Shown in pieces: positions 8,317 through 17,454 of a stretch of DNA of 64,000 nt; position 1 is the stretch's first letter, and every line of letters starts with the position of its first letter. The notes under the pieces were generated by a model that saw nothing but the letters and a program-made list of their open reading frames with translations, was not told where the DNA came from and did not search any database. Origin of the DNA: Candidatus Methylophosphatis roskildensis (GTDB taxonomy: Bacteria; Pseudomonadota; Gammaproteobacteria; Burkholderiales; Rhodocyclaceae); the NCBI GenBank assembly GCA_016708905.1, contig JADJEV010000003.1, positions 1,178,001-1,242,000 on the forward strand. Reading direction: 5' to 3'. A program made the position numbers and the translations under genes.

Positions 8317-10977
8317 ATGCGCAGATCCTTGCTTAGCGTCTTGCGCGGTTTTCTGTGGGCGGCACTGGCCCTTTCGACCGCGGCATCGACCTCATTCGCT
8401 GCTCAGACCAGTCCGCCCTCGGCATCCGTTTCGCCGAACGGTCGCGATCTGCTGCTTGACCTCGGCCCGAAACACGGTCTTTGGGGCTACGCCAGCGCGA
8501 AGAACATCTGGACCTACCTGCACAACCTGCCCGTCAAGTCGGCGATCCGGGCAGATGTCAATCGCAACGGTCTGGCCGATACGGTGATCGATTTCGGCGC
8601 CGGCATGGGCATCTGGGCCCTGCTGGACAACGGCACCTGGCAACCGATACACGGGACCAGCGCCAAATGGATCATCGTCGCGGACATGGACGGCAGCGGA
8701 CGGGACGATCTGATCGTCGATTTCGGCGACCCCTACGGTATCTGGATCTACCGCGATTTCACGACCTGGGTTCCCTTACACGGCACGACCTCGAAGTCGG
8801 CCGTCGCGGCCGACCTCGACCACAACGGACGCACCGACATCGTCATCGACTTCGGCGATGCATACGGAATCTGGGTGTATCTGAACAACAGCACCTGGCA
8901 GAACCTGCATTCCGTTTCGGCCCGCTGGATGGTGCGCGCGGATCTGGACAAGAACAGGCAGGACGATCTGGTCATCGACTTCGGCCCGACCTACGGCATC
9001 TGGATTCGCTACAACAACACGTCCTGGGCGCCGCTGCACGGCACCAGCGCGAAATCCGCGGTAGCTGCCGATGTCAGCCGTTCCGGTTTTCGCGACACGG
9101 TATTCATTGATTTCGACACCGCCTACGGAATCTGGGGATACAACAAGACGGGCGGATGGAGCCAGCTGCATGGCCTGTCGGCCAAGGGCATGGTGGCCGC
9201 CGATACCGACGCCAACCAGCAGGATGACATAGTCATCGACTTCGGGCCGCCCTACGGCGTCTGGCGCAGGGCCAACAACAGCAGCTGGATCCAGGTGTAC
9301 GGCATGACGACCACGAGCCTCGCCGCCGTGGCATTGCCCAACCGCAATCCGGGGGAGTTCCCGAGCACGCCGGGCGAAGCCTCGCGCTTTCTCACCCAGG
9401 CCACCTTCGGGCCGGTCGATGCCGACCTGAGCCGGGTTTCACAGCTCGGCTATCGCAGCTGGATCGAAGAACAGTTCCTCCGGCCGCGTGTCTATCACGG
9501 AACCTATTGGGATACCGAGAACGCGATCATAAAGGCGGCGTCGGGCGGCGATCGCACAGCTTTCGGCGACCAGGTGACCAACAGTTTCTGGAAACAGGCG
9601 ATCGCCGGCAACGACCAGTTGCGCCAGCGGGTGGCCTTCGCCCTGTCCCAGATATTCGTCATTTCGATGGTCGATGGCTCGATCGACTATTGGGACAAGC
9701 GCACCCGGGGTGTGGCCGGCTATCTCGACATGCTCGACGATAACGCGTTCGGCAATTACCGGACCCTGCTCGAATCGGTCGCCCTGCATCCGATGATGGG
9801 GCGCTATCTGTCTCACCTCGGCAACGAAAAGGAAGATCCCGATTCGGGTCGCTTGCCGGACGAGAACTTCGCCCGCGAGGTGATGCAATTGTTCTCGATC
9901 GGCCTGGTCCAACTCAATCTGGACGGCTCGCCCAAGCTCTCTGCGGGGCAACCGATTCCCACTTACGGGCCGGACGATGTCGCAGGACTGGCGAAGGCAT
10001 TCACCGGATGGAGTTGGTACGGCCCGGATACCAGCGAAGGCCGCTGGTACGGCTGGATCGAGGCGCCAGACCGGAACTATCGGCCGATGCAGGCCTATCC
10101 GGCCTACCATTCGACCTCCGAGAAGTCCTTTCTCGGAACCACCATAGCGGCCCAGAGTGCCGCGGACCCCAAGGCCAGCCTGAAGATTGCGCTGGACACG
10201 CTGTTCTATCATCCCAACGTCGGTCCGTTCATCGGCAAGCAACTGATCCAGCGTCTGGTGACCAGCAATCCCAGCCCGAGCTACGTCGAGCGGGTAGCCT
10301 CGGCGTTCAACAATAACGGGGCGGGCAACCGGGGCGACATGAAGGCTGTCATCCGCGCGGTGCTGCTCGATCCAGAGGCGCGCAAACCGGATATCGGTTC
10401 GACCTACGGCAAGCTGCGCGAGCCGATCCTGCGCCTGTCGGCATTCCTGCGGGCCTTCAACGCCCGCTCTACATCCGGCAAGTATCTGGTCGGCAGGACC
10501 GACGATCCATCCTACAGTCTCGCCCAGAGCCCACTGTTCTCGCCGTCGGTGTTCAACTTCTACCGGCCGGGATTCGTTCCGCCGAATACCGATTCGGGCG
10601 ATGCCGGGCTGACGGTGCCGGAGATGCAGATCACCAACGAGGTTTCGGTTGCCGGCTACGCCAACTACATGATGTTTGCCCTGATCAACGGCGTGCCGCT
10701 GTGGGGTTCGAACAAGGGCGACATCAAGCCCGACTTCACCGAGCTCCTGTCGCTCGCGGTGACGCCGGCTTCGCTGATCGAGCGCATCAACGCCAAGCTT
10801 TTCAGCGGTGCGATGTCCGACAGCCTGAAGACCTCCATCTCGGACGGAGTCGGCACGATCAACGTCCCCACTCCGACTGCGACCAACAAGGCCAAGGTCG
10901 ACGAGGCCAAGCTCAACCGGGTTCGCTTCGCCCTGCTGCTTGCACTCGCGTCTCCCGAATTCATTGCCCAGAAGTGA
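8317..10977 (+). CDS. Exported DUF1800 protein with seven N-terminal 43-residue repeats
   Basis: The 886-residue protein starts with a signal peptide (about 1-29, ending SFAAQ). Residues about 41-341 are seven repeats of 43 residues, each of the form NGxxDxVIDFGxxYGIWxYxNNxxWxxLHGxSAKxxVAADxD, like FG-GAP/VCBS calcium-binding repeats; seven units suggest a seven-bladed propeller. From about residue 355 (EASRFLTQATFGPVDADL) to the end is a DUF1800 domain, function unknown. The start ATG has an AAAAGGT site six bases upstream. A DUF1501 gene follows after 10 bp, the usual partner of DUF1800 genes. The same repeats recur in the protein at 22568-24733. Confidence 0.9.
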   Translation: MRRSLLSVLRGFLWAALALSTAASTSFAAQTSPPSASVSPNGRDLLLDLGPKHGLWGYASAKNIWTYLHNLPVKSAIRADVNRNGLADTVIDFGAGMGIWALLDNGTWQPIHGTSAKWIIVADMDGSGRDDLIVDFGDPYGIWIYRDFTTWVPLHGTTSKSAVAADLDHNGRTDIVIDFGDAYGIWVYLNNSTWQNLHSVSARWMVRADLDKNRQDDLVIDFGPTYGIWIRYNNTSWAPLHGTSAKSAVAADVSRSGFRDTVFIDFDTAYGIWGYNKTGGWSQLHGLSAKGMVAADTDANQQDDIVIDFGPPYGVWRRANNSSWIQVYGMTTTSLAAVALPNRNPGEFPSTPGEASRFLTQATFGPVDADLSRVSQLGYRSWIEEQFLRPRVYHGTYWDTENAIIKAASGGDRTAFGDQVTNSFWKQAIAGNDQLRQRVAFALSQIFVISMVDGSIDYWDKRTRGVAGYLDMLDDNAFGNYRTLLESVALHPMMGRYLSHLGNEKEDPDSGRLPDENFAREVMQLFSIGLVQLNLDGSPKLSAGQPIPTYGPDDVAGLAKAFTGWSWYGPDTSEGRWYGWIEAPDRNYRPMQAYPAYHSTSEKSFLGTTIAAQSAADPKASLKIALDTLFYHPNVGPFIGKQLIQRLVTSNPSPSYVERVASAFNNNGAGNRGDMKAVIRAVLLDPEARKPDIGSTYGKLREPILRLSAFLRAFNARSTSGKYLVGRTDDPSYSLAQSPLFSPSVFNFYRPGFVPPNTDSGDAGLTVPEMQITNEVSVAGYANYMMFALINGVPLWGSNKGDIKPDFTELLSLAVTPASLIERINAKLFSGAMSDSLKTSISDGVGTINVPTPTATNKAKVDEAKLNRVRFALLLALASPEFIAQK

Positions 10978-10987
10978 GCCGACGACC

Positions 10988-12478
10988 ATGAACGACATCA
11001 ACTCCTCCCGTCGCGAGTTCCTGCGTCGTGCGACTGCACTCTCGGCCATGGGCGCAGGGGCGCCGATGGCGCTCAATCTGGCTTGTCTGAGTTCGGCGGC
11101 TGCGCAAACCGCCACCGACTACAAGGCGATCGTCTGCGTCTTTCTGGACGGAGGGAACGATGCCGTCAACACGGTGCTGGCAACCGACTCGCCATCGTGG
11201 ACCCGCTACTCGGCCTTGCGCCGGCAAATCTCCTCGAGCATCGGACTCATGCCACCCGGAACTGCCAGGAATCCGGGCGCCCCGGGGACGAATCAGAAGC
11301 TCGGCGGCGTGTTGCCAATACCCCCCCTCACCGCCCAGACCGGCCGCAGCTTCGCGCTGCACCCGGCCATGACGGAAATGCGCGACCTTTTCCTCGCACG
11401 CCGACTGGCCGTGGTCGCGAACGTCGGCCCGCTGATTCAGCCGACGACAAAGACCCAGTTCTACAGTCGTTCGGTGCCGCTGCCGCCACGGTTGCAGTCG
11501 CACAACGACCAGCAGTCGATCTGGCAGTCGTTCTCGCCGGAAGGCTCGTCGGCGGGCTGGGGCGGGCGCATGGGTGACATCACGGCCGGCCTCAACGGAT
11601 CGCACCGGATCCTGACCTGCATTTCCGCCTCCCGTTCAGCGGTGTTCCTTGCTGGCAGGGATACCCTGCCGTACCAGATCGATACCGACGGGGCCATCCA
11701 GATCGGCTGGGACTGGCTGTTCGGGGCACCGACGGCGACCCAGTTCATCGAGCAGGTCACGACCGCCAACCGCAGCCACTTTCTCGAGCGGGATCAGGCC
11801 AGCGTGTTCGCCCGCTCGATCAACACCGAACGCGATCTTCGCAATGCGCTGCCGGACAAGGATCTGGTCGGCGGGACGACAGCGGTCCAGTATGCACACC
11901 CGGTGACGGGGGCGTTGTCGACCAACCGGCTGGCAGAGCAGTTGCAGATGGTGGCCCGCATGGTTTCGGCGCAGTTGGCACTCGGCGTCAGGCGCCAGGT
12001 ATTCTTCGTCAGTATCGGCGGATGGGATTTCCACAGCGGGCAGAACGACTCCCAGGCCAACCAGTTGGCGCGCGTCTCCCACGCCATGAGTTACTTCGAC
12101 CAAACGCTGAAAACGCTGCCAACGGGGGATCTGAGCGCCAGCGTCACCACCTTCACCGCATCCGATTTCGGCCGGACCATCCACAGCAACGGCGATGGAA
12201 CCGACCACGGCTGGGGTGCCCACCACTTCGTCATGGGCGGAGCGGTCAAGGGCGGTGATATCTACGGCGAATTTCCGGTGATCGGGGTCAGCGACAAGAA
12301 GACGGGCTACGACAATCCCGACGAGGTCGATCGCGCCTTCCTGCCGAAGATTTCGGTCGACCAGTACGCAGCGACGATCGCGCGCTGGTTCGGTCTGTCC
12401 GACCCGGAATTGCTCAGCGTATTCCCGAACCTAAAAAACTTCGCGGTTCCCGCGCAGAACCTGGGATTCATGCTCTGA
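10988..12478 (+). CDS. DUF1501 protein with Tat signal
   Basis: From the ATG at 10988 the protein has 496 residues. The N-terminus SSRREFLRRATALSAMGAGA is a twin-arginine signal, so export in folded form is expected. The body matches DUF1501 (FLDGGNDAVNTV near the start of the mature part, then SIGGWDFHSGQN, and DFGRTIHSNGDGTDHGWGAH near the C-terminus), a family with an alkaline-phosphatase/sulfatase-like fold. The gene is 10 bp after its DUF1800 partner and is surely co-transcribed. The activity is not known; an earlier in-frame start at 10940 would lie inside the upstream gene and would bury the Tat motif, so it is rejected. Confidence 0.9.
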   Translation: MNDINSSRREFLRRATALSAMGAGAPMALNLACLSSAAAQTATDYKAIVCVFLDGGNDAVNTVLATDSPSWTRYSALRRQISSSIGLMPPGTARNPGAPGTNQKLGGVLPIPPLTAQTGRSFALHPAMTEMRDLFLARRLAVVANVGPLIQPTTKTQFYSRSVPLPPRLQSHNDQQSIWQSFSPEGSSAGWGGRMGDITAGLNGSHRILTCISASRSAVFLAGRDTLPYQIDTDGAIQIGWDWLFGAPTATQFIEQVTTANRSHFLERDQASVFARSINTERDLRNALPDKDLVGGTTAVQYAHPVTGALSTNRLAEQLQMVARMVSAQLALGVRRQVFFVSIGGWDFHSGQNDSQANQLARVSHAMSYFDQTLKTLPTGDLSASVTTFTASDFGRTIHSNGDGTDHGWGAHHFVMGGAVKGGDIYGEFPVIGVSDKKTGYDNPDEVDRAFLPKISVDQYAATIARWFGLSDPELLSVFPNLKNFAVPAQNLGFML

Positions 12479-12515
12479 AGAACGTCGTCCGGGGCGCCAA
12501 CCGCGTCCCTCGACC

Positions 12516-12533
12516 GGTCGGGTCTTCCCGACC
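12516..12533. terminator. Hairpin between convergent DUF1501 and ackA genes
   Basis: GGTCGGG, loop TCTT and CCCGACC make a perfect 7-bp stem in the 57-bp gap between two converging genes. It has no clear T run, so it is at best a weak or protein-assisted bidirectional terminator. Confidence 0.45.
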
Positions 12534-12535
12534 CA

Positions 12536-13714
12536 TCAGTCGCGCAGAAGCTGCCTCGTGTGGCGCGCCACCATGAGTTCCTCGTCGGTCGGAATCACCC
12601 ATGCCGCGACCGGACTCGAGGCAGACGAAATCCGCAACTGATTGCCGGAGTTGGCCTGCTCGTCCATCTCCACGCCCAGCCAGTCACAGCCGCGACATAC
12701 CGCCTCTCGCACCGATGCGGCGTTCTCGCCGATACCGGCGGTGAACACCAGCGCATCGATGCCACGAAGCGCTGCGGCAATGGAACCGATTTCTCGCACG
12801 ATCCGATACGCGAACAGATCGATCGCTTCGCGAGCTCTCGCGCTTTCGCTCGCCGACAGCACGCGCATGTCACTCGAGATACCGGAGACGCCGAGCAGAC
12901 CCGAGCGCTTGTAGAGCAGCGCCGACACGTCACGAGCATTCATATGCAGCGTGTCGAACAGATAGAGTATGACACCAGGATCGATCGAACCGGCCCGCGT
13001 TCCCATCATGAGGCCTTCCAGCGCGGTGAAGCCCATCGTGGTCGCAACGCTGCGGCCGGCCAGCATGCCGCACAGGCTGGCCCCGTTGCCCAGATGCGCC
13101 ACCACCGTGCGCCCCCGCGCCGCGCGCGGATCGATCTGCGGCAATTTGGATGCGATGTATTCGTAGGACAGGCCATGAAAGCCGTAACGGCGTACACCGC
13201 GCCCGGTGATCTCGCGTGGCAGCGGCAACGCCTGCTCCACTTCCGGCCGCGTCCTGTGGAATGCCGTGTCGAAGCACGCCACCTGGGGCGGCGCGTCCGA
13301 CTGCTGCGCGATGCGCCGGATTGGCGCGAGATTGTGCGGTTGGTGCAGCGGCGCAAGCGGGATCAGTCGAGACAGGTAATCGGCGACGTCGGAGTCGATG
13401 CGCGCCGGCACCGAGAAGCGCGTACCGCCGTGCACGACCCGATGTCCGACGCCGACCAATCGGCCGTCGGCAACCTCGGCGCGCAACCAGTGCATGAGAA
13501 ACTCGGTTGCCAGTTCGTGATCCGGCTGGATGCCGTCCATCCACGATTGCTCGCCGAGCGAGTTGCCATTGGCATCGCGCGCCGAAAAATGAGCGGCGAC
13601 GCCGATGCCTTCGACCTGCCCTTTCAGTCGAAGGCGCAGATCTTCCGCCGCGTCATAGAGCGCGAACTTGATGCTCGAAGAGCCCGCGTTCAGAACAAGG
13701 ATCAGGTCGGACAT
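12536..13714 (-). CDS. ackA: Acetate kinase
   Basis: The 392-residue protein is full length for AckA. It has the N-terminal LVLNAGSSSIKFALYD phosphate-binding loop, VGHRVVHGG, FDTAFHRT, HLGNGAS and the C-terminal FTAGIGENAASVREAVC motif. It interconverts acetate plus ATP with acetyl phosphate plus ADP in the cytoplasm. No pta gene is next to it. It precedes nothing co-directional closely; relA ends 44 bp upstream on the same strand, so read-through from relA is possible. Confidence 0.96.
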   Translation of the reverse strand: MSDLILVLNAGSSSIKFALYDAAEDLRLRLKGQVEGIGVAAHFSARDANGNSLGEQSWMDGIQPDHELATEFLMHWLRAEVADGRLVGVGHRVVHGGTRFSVPARIDSDVADYLSRLIPLAPLHQPHNLAPIRRIAQQSDAPPQVACFDTAFHRTRPEVEQALPLPREITGRGVRRYGFHGLSYEYIASKLPQIDPRAARGRTVVAHLGNGASLCGMLAGRSVATTMGFTALEGLMMGTRAGSIDPGVILYLFDTLHMNARDVSALLYKRSGLLGVSGISSDMRVLSASESARAREAIDLFAYRIVREIGSIAAALRGIDALVFTAGIGENAASVREAVCRGCDWLGVEMDEQANSGNQLRISSASSPVAAWVIPTDEELMVARHTRQLLRD

Positions 13715-13758
13715 GGGAATCGCAAGGGCTGATGGCGTCGGGTGATTGTATCCCGCCC

Positions 13759-15957
13759 TCAGGTTCGCCGTGCCCAGAGGACGGACGGCACGTCACCGAT
13801 CAGCTTGAGGGCGCGCTGGATCTGGGGCACGCCACTCACTTCCATGGTGAAGCTCATGAAGGCGCGCCCCTGCCGCGACATCGTATTGACCGCGATGACA
13901 TTGATCTTCTCGCGTGACAGCACTTCCGAGATGTCACGCAGCAAACCGGTGCGGTCGGCACACTCGACTGCGATCTCCACCGGGTATACGGCACCGGATT
14001 TCTCGCCGCTATCCTGACCCCAGTCTGCAGCTATCACGCGTTCCGGGTTGACGCGCGCCATATTGGCGAAATTGGGACAGTCGGCCCGGTGAATCGACAC
14101 ACCCTTGCCGCGCGTCACATAGCCCTTGATCGCGTCGGGCGGCGCCGGCTTGCAGCAGCGTCCAAGCTGCGTCAGCAGCTTGCCGACGCCGACCACCAGC
14201 ACGCCGTCGTCCTTGTCGCCGGCCCTGCTCTTGCGCGGCACGAAGGCGGGCAGCTCGCGCGGAGCCACCGGCCCGCGCAGCGCAACGTGGACCGCGCGCG
14301 GGCCGAGCTCGTTGCGCCCGGCAGCAAGGAACATGGCTTCGGCACCCGAGAATCCCAACTTGCCCGCCAGCTCATCGATATTGGCCTGGGTGGCGCCCTC
14401 GCGCTGCAGTTCACGCCCGATCCAGGCACGGCCGTCGGCCAATGTCTGCGCCTCGTCCTGGGTGGCGAACCACTGCTTGACCTTTGCCCTGGCGCGGGAT
14501 GAATGCAGATACCCGAGTTGCGGGTTGAGCCAGTCGCGCGACGGGCCGCCCTGCTTGGTCGACACGATCTCCACCGTCTGCCCCGACTTGAGCCGCGTAT
14601 TCAAGGGCACCAACGCGCCATCGACCTTGGCGCCGCGGCAGCGATGGCCAAGTTCGGTATGCAGCCGATAGGCGAAATCGATCGGCGTCGCGCCCTGCGG
14701 CAGATCGATCACCCGTCCCTGCGGCGTCACGATGTAGATCGTGTCATCAAGCGCAGCGCGTTTGAATTGCTCGACCCAGTCCGACGAGCCGGCGATTTCG
14801 TCGCGCCACGACAACAGTTCCCGCAGCAGCGCGAGCTTGTCGCCGTAAGCATCCTTCGCGTCGCCGACGCCCTCCTTGTAGCGCCAGTGCGCAGCGACGC
14901 CCAGTTCGGCGTGATTGTGCATCTCGCGCGTACGGATCTGCACCTCCATCGAGCGGCCGTCTTCGGCAATCACGGCCGTGTGCAACGACTGGTAGAAGTT
15001 GCCCTTGGGCTTGGATATGTAGTCGTCGAACTCCTTGGGCACCGGCGACCACCGTTGATGCACGAGGCCGAGCACGGCGTAGCAATCCTTCACCTGTTCG
15101 ACGATGACCCGCAGTGCCCGAACGTCGTAGACCTCGCCAAACGCCAGACCCTTGGTGCGCATCTTGTTCCAGATGCTGTAGATGTGCTTGGGCCGGCCGT
15201 AAATCTCGGCCTCGATTCCGATCGCTGCGCACTCGTTCTTCAGACTCAGGATCGCATCTTCGATAAACCGTTCGCGCTCCGCGCGCTTTTCATCGAGCTG
15301 CCGCGCGATTCGCTTGTAGGTCTCGGGCTCGAGAAAGCGGAACGACAGATCCTCGAGCTCCCACTTGAGTTGCCAGACCCCCAGCCGGTTGGCCAGCGGT
15401 GCATAGATGTCGAGCGCCTCGCGCGCCGCCTCGGCGCGGCGCGCCTCGTCGTGGTCGGTGAAATAGCGCAACGTCTGGGTCCGGCTGGCCAGGCGCAGCA
15501 GCACGACCCGGATATCCTCCACCATCGCGAGCAACATCTTGCGCAGCACCTCGGTCTGCGCGCGCACCTGCGGCACGTCGGACACCGCGGTGGCGCGGCT
15601 GATCAGACGCAGCCCGTTGAGCCGATGCAGTCCTGTCACCAGCGTGGCAACTTCGTGGCCGAATTCGCGCTCGATCAACTCGGCGGCTTCAGCGTGCTGG
15701 CCGTGGATCGCAAAAAGCAGCGCCGCCAGACGCGTATCGACGTCCAGCTTGAGCGAGACCGCGATCAGCGCCATGCCCAGTCCGTGCTGCCAGACCGCCT
15801 CGCCGGTGCCGAGACGTTTGCCGATGTAGAGCGGTTCAACCAGCTCGAGCGCGCGCTCGATCCGCTCGCTCCCGCCCTGATCCAGGCCTTCGCACAACCG
15901 GGCTACCGGCGCATGCTCCACGCCCGCCGCGTCGATCGCATGAGTAACCGATACCAT
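13759..15957 (-). CDS. relA: GTP pyrophosphokinase RelA ((p)ppGpp synthetase)
   Basis: With the ATG at 15957 the protein has 732 residues: a degenerate HD domain, the synthetase domain (GRPKHIYSIWNKM, EVYDVRALRVIV, NFYQSLHTAV, EVQIRTREMHNHAE), a TGS domain (IYIVTPQGRVIDLPQGATPIDFAY region), a zinc-finger-like region with the CC pair in GRCCKP, and a C-terminal ACT domain. The HD region lacks the LHDVVED hydrolase signature (it reads LFAIHGQH), so this looks like a synthetase-only RelA and not the bifunctional SpoT/Rel. It makes (p)ppGpp when ribosomes stall. An open frame continues upstream to 16374, but that part is antisense to mtfA and lacks family similarity. Confidence 0.94.
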   Translation of the reverse strand: MVSVTHAIDAAGVEHAPVARLCEGLDQGGSERIERALELVEPLYIGKRLGTGEAVWQHGLGMALIAVSLKLDVDTRLAALLFAIHGQHAEAAELIEREFGHEVATLVTGLHRLNGLRLISRATAVSDVPQVRAQTEVLRKMLLAMVEDIRVVLLRLASRTQTLRYFTDHDEARRAEAAREALDIYAPLANRLGVWQLKWELEDLSFRFLEPETYKRIARQLDEKRAERERFIEDAILSLKNECAAIGIEAEIYGRPKHIYSIWNKMRTKGLAFGEVYDVRALRVIVEQVKDCYAVLGLVHQRWSPVPKEFDDYISKPKGNFYQSLHTAVIAEDGRSMEVQIRTREMHNHAELGVAAHWRYKEGVGDAKDAYGDKLALLRELLSWRDEIAGSSDWVEQFKRAALDDTIYIVTPQGRVIDLPQGATPIDFAYRLHTELGHRCRGAKVDGALVPLNTRLKSGQTVEIVSTKQGGPSRDWLNPQLGYLHSSRARAKVKQWFATQDEAQTLADGRAWIGRELQREGATQANIDELAGKLGFSGAEAMFLAAGRNELGPRAVHVALRGPVAPRELPAFVPRKSRAGDKDDGVLVVGVGKLLTQLGRCCKPAPPDAIKGYVTRGKGVSIHRADCPNFANMARVNPERVIAADWGQDSGEKSGAVYPVEIAVECADRTGLLRDISEVLSREKINVIAVNTMSRQGRAFMSFTMEVSGVPQIQRALKLIGDVPSVLWARRT

Positions 15958-16023
15958 CGCACAATTATCCCACGTAGAATGCCGCGGATCCGCGCCTCGC
16001 AAATCCGGATCCGACCAACCGCC

Positions 16024-16809
16024 ATGTTTACAGCTTATCGCCGATGGCGCCGCCAACAGGCGGCCGCGAACTTCGAGGTCGATGACCCGACCTGGCAGCG
16101 GGTCGAGGCGACGCTGCCGTTTCTCGATTTCCTGGAGCCCGCCGAGCGTGGCCGCTTGCGCGCACTGACGCTCGAGTTCCTCGCCGACAAGCAGATTGCC
16201 GGCGCCCGCGGACTCGAAGTGGACAATGACATGCGTCTGGCGATCGCCCTCCAGGCCTGCCTGCCGATCCTCAACCTCGGGCTCGACGCCTACGACGACT
16301 GGGTCGGCATCGTCGTCTATCCCGGCGATTTCGTCGTCCCGCGCAACATCACCGACGATGCAGGTGTCGTGCACGAGTATGAAGACCCGGTGCTCGGTGA
16401 AGCATGGCAGGGCGGGCCGGTCGTGATCTCATGGTTCGATGATGCGAACGACATTGATGGCATCAACGTGGTGCTCCATGAATTTGCCCACAAGCTCGAC
16501 ATGCGCAGCGGCGAGCCCGATGGCATGCCGGAACTCCCGGCCGGCATGGACGAGCGCGAATGGGCACGGGAGTTCAGCGACGCCTATGCCGACTTGTGCT
16601 CGCGCGTCGATCAATCCGAGGATTCACCGCTCGATCCCTACGCGACCGAGAGCCCGGCCGAGTTCTTCGCGGTCATGAGCGAGGCCTTCTTCGAGACCCC
16701 GCTGTTGCTGCAGGAGGAATACCCGAATGTGTACGCCCAGCTCGTGCGCTTCTATCGTCTCGACCCGGCACTCGGCGAACTGCGCATGAGCGAAGCCGGC
16801 CACGCCTAG
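16024..16809 (+). CDS. mtfA: MtfA family zinc peptidase (M90)
   Basis: From the ATG at 16024 the protein has 261 residues, the usual size of MtfA. The zinc-binding HEFAHKLDM (HExxH) motif lies at about 156-164, followed by the conserved ESPAEFFAVMSEAFFE segment that supplies the third ligand. In E. coli MtfA binds the repressor Mlc and so affects glucose-PTS expression, and it has aminopeptidase activity. Its target here is unknown. It is divergent from relA (66-bp gap) and is followed after 21 bp by a DUF1415 gene. Confidence 0.93.
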   Translation: MFTAYRRWRRQQAAANFEVDDPTWQRVEATLPFLDFLEPAERGRLRALTLEFLADKQIAGARGLEVDNDMRLAIALQACLPILNLGLDAYDDWVGIVVYPGDFVVPRNITDDAGVVHEYEDPVLGEAWQGGPVVISWFDDANDIDGINVVLHEFAHKLDMRSGEPDGMPELPAGMDEREWAREFSDAYADLCSRVDQSEDSPLDPYATESPAEFFAVMSEAFFETPLLLQEEYPNVYAQLVRFYRLDPALGELRMSEAGHA

Positions 16810-16830
16810 CAAGCACCGACGAATCCGCTC

Positions 16831-17394
16831 ATGTCATCGTCCGAGCAAACCGAAGTGCTTTCAGCCGTGCGTCACTGGATCGAGCAGGCGGTCATCGGGC
16901 TCAACCTGTGTCCATTCGCCAAGGCCGTGTATGTGAAGAATCAGGTGCGCCTGGTCGTCAGCCAGGCGCCGCACATCGACGGCTTTCTCGAGGAACTCGA
17001 CCGGGAACTCGATCTGCTCGCCGCCAGCGATCCGCAGGAGATCGACACCACCCTGCTGATCCACCCGACGCTGTTCGCCGATTTCCTCGAATTCAACGAT
17101 CTGACGGTGATCACGGAACAAGCAATCGTCGAGCATGGCCTGGAAGGCATCCTGCAGATCGCCAGCTTTCACCCGCGATTCCAGTTCGCCGGCACCGAGC
17201 CGGAGGACATTGGCAACTACACGAATCGCGCGCCCTACCCGACCTTGCACCTGTTGCGCGAAGCCAGCATCGCCCGGGCCGTAGACGCTGTTCCCGAGCC
17301 GGAAACCATCTACCAGCGCAACATCGAAACCCTTCGAGAACTTGGGCTCGCCGGATGGATGGCACTCGGCCTGCGGGATATCGAAAGAAGTTGA
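16831..17394 (+). CDS. DUF1415 family protein
   Basis: The 187-residue protein has the DUF1415 hallmarks VIGLNLCPFAKAVY near the N-terminus, TTLLIHPTLFADFLEFND, and IASFHPRFQFAGTEPEDIGNYTNRAPYPTLHLLRE. The function of the family is unknown; the conserved Cys and His residues suggest a catalytic or metal role. It lies 21 bp after mtfA in what is likely a two-gene operon. Confidence 0.92.
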   Translation: MSSSEQTEVLSAVRHWIEQAVIGLNLCPFAKAVYVKNQVRLVVSQAPHIDGFLEELDRELDLLAASDPQEIDTTLLIHPTLFADFLEFNDLTVITEQAIVEHGLEGILQIASFHPRFQFAGTEPEDIGNYTNRAPYPTLHLLREASIARAVDAVPEPETIYQRNIETLRELGLAGWMALGLRDIERS

Positions 17395-17454
17395 AGCACG
17401 CGTCGAATCAGGCCCATCGCCCACGCTGTCCGACACGCCGCGCTCTCCGGCAGG

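Noticed and set aside
9439..11115. Minus-strand open frame of 558 codons
   Set aside because: It is antisense to the DUF1800 gene and shows no family signal.
15958..16374. N-terminal extension of relA
   Set aside because: The extra 139 codons lie opposite mtfA and do not resemble RelA; the ATG at 15957 gives the normal length.
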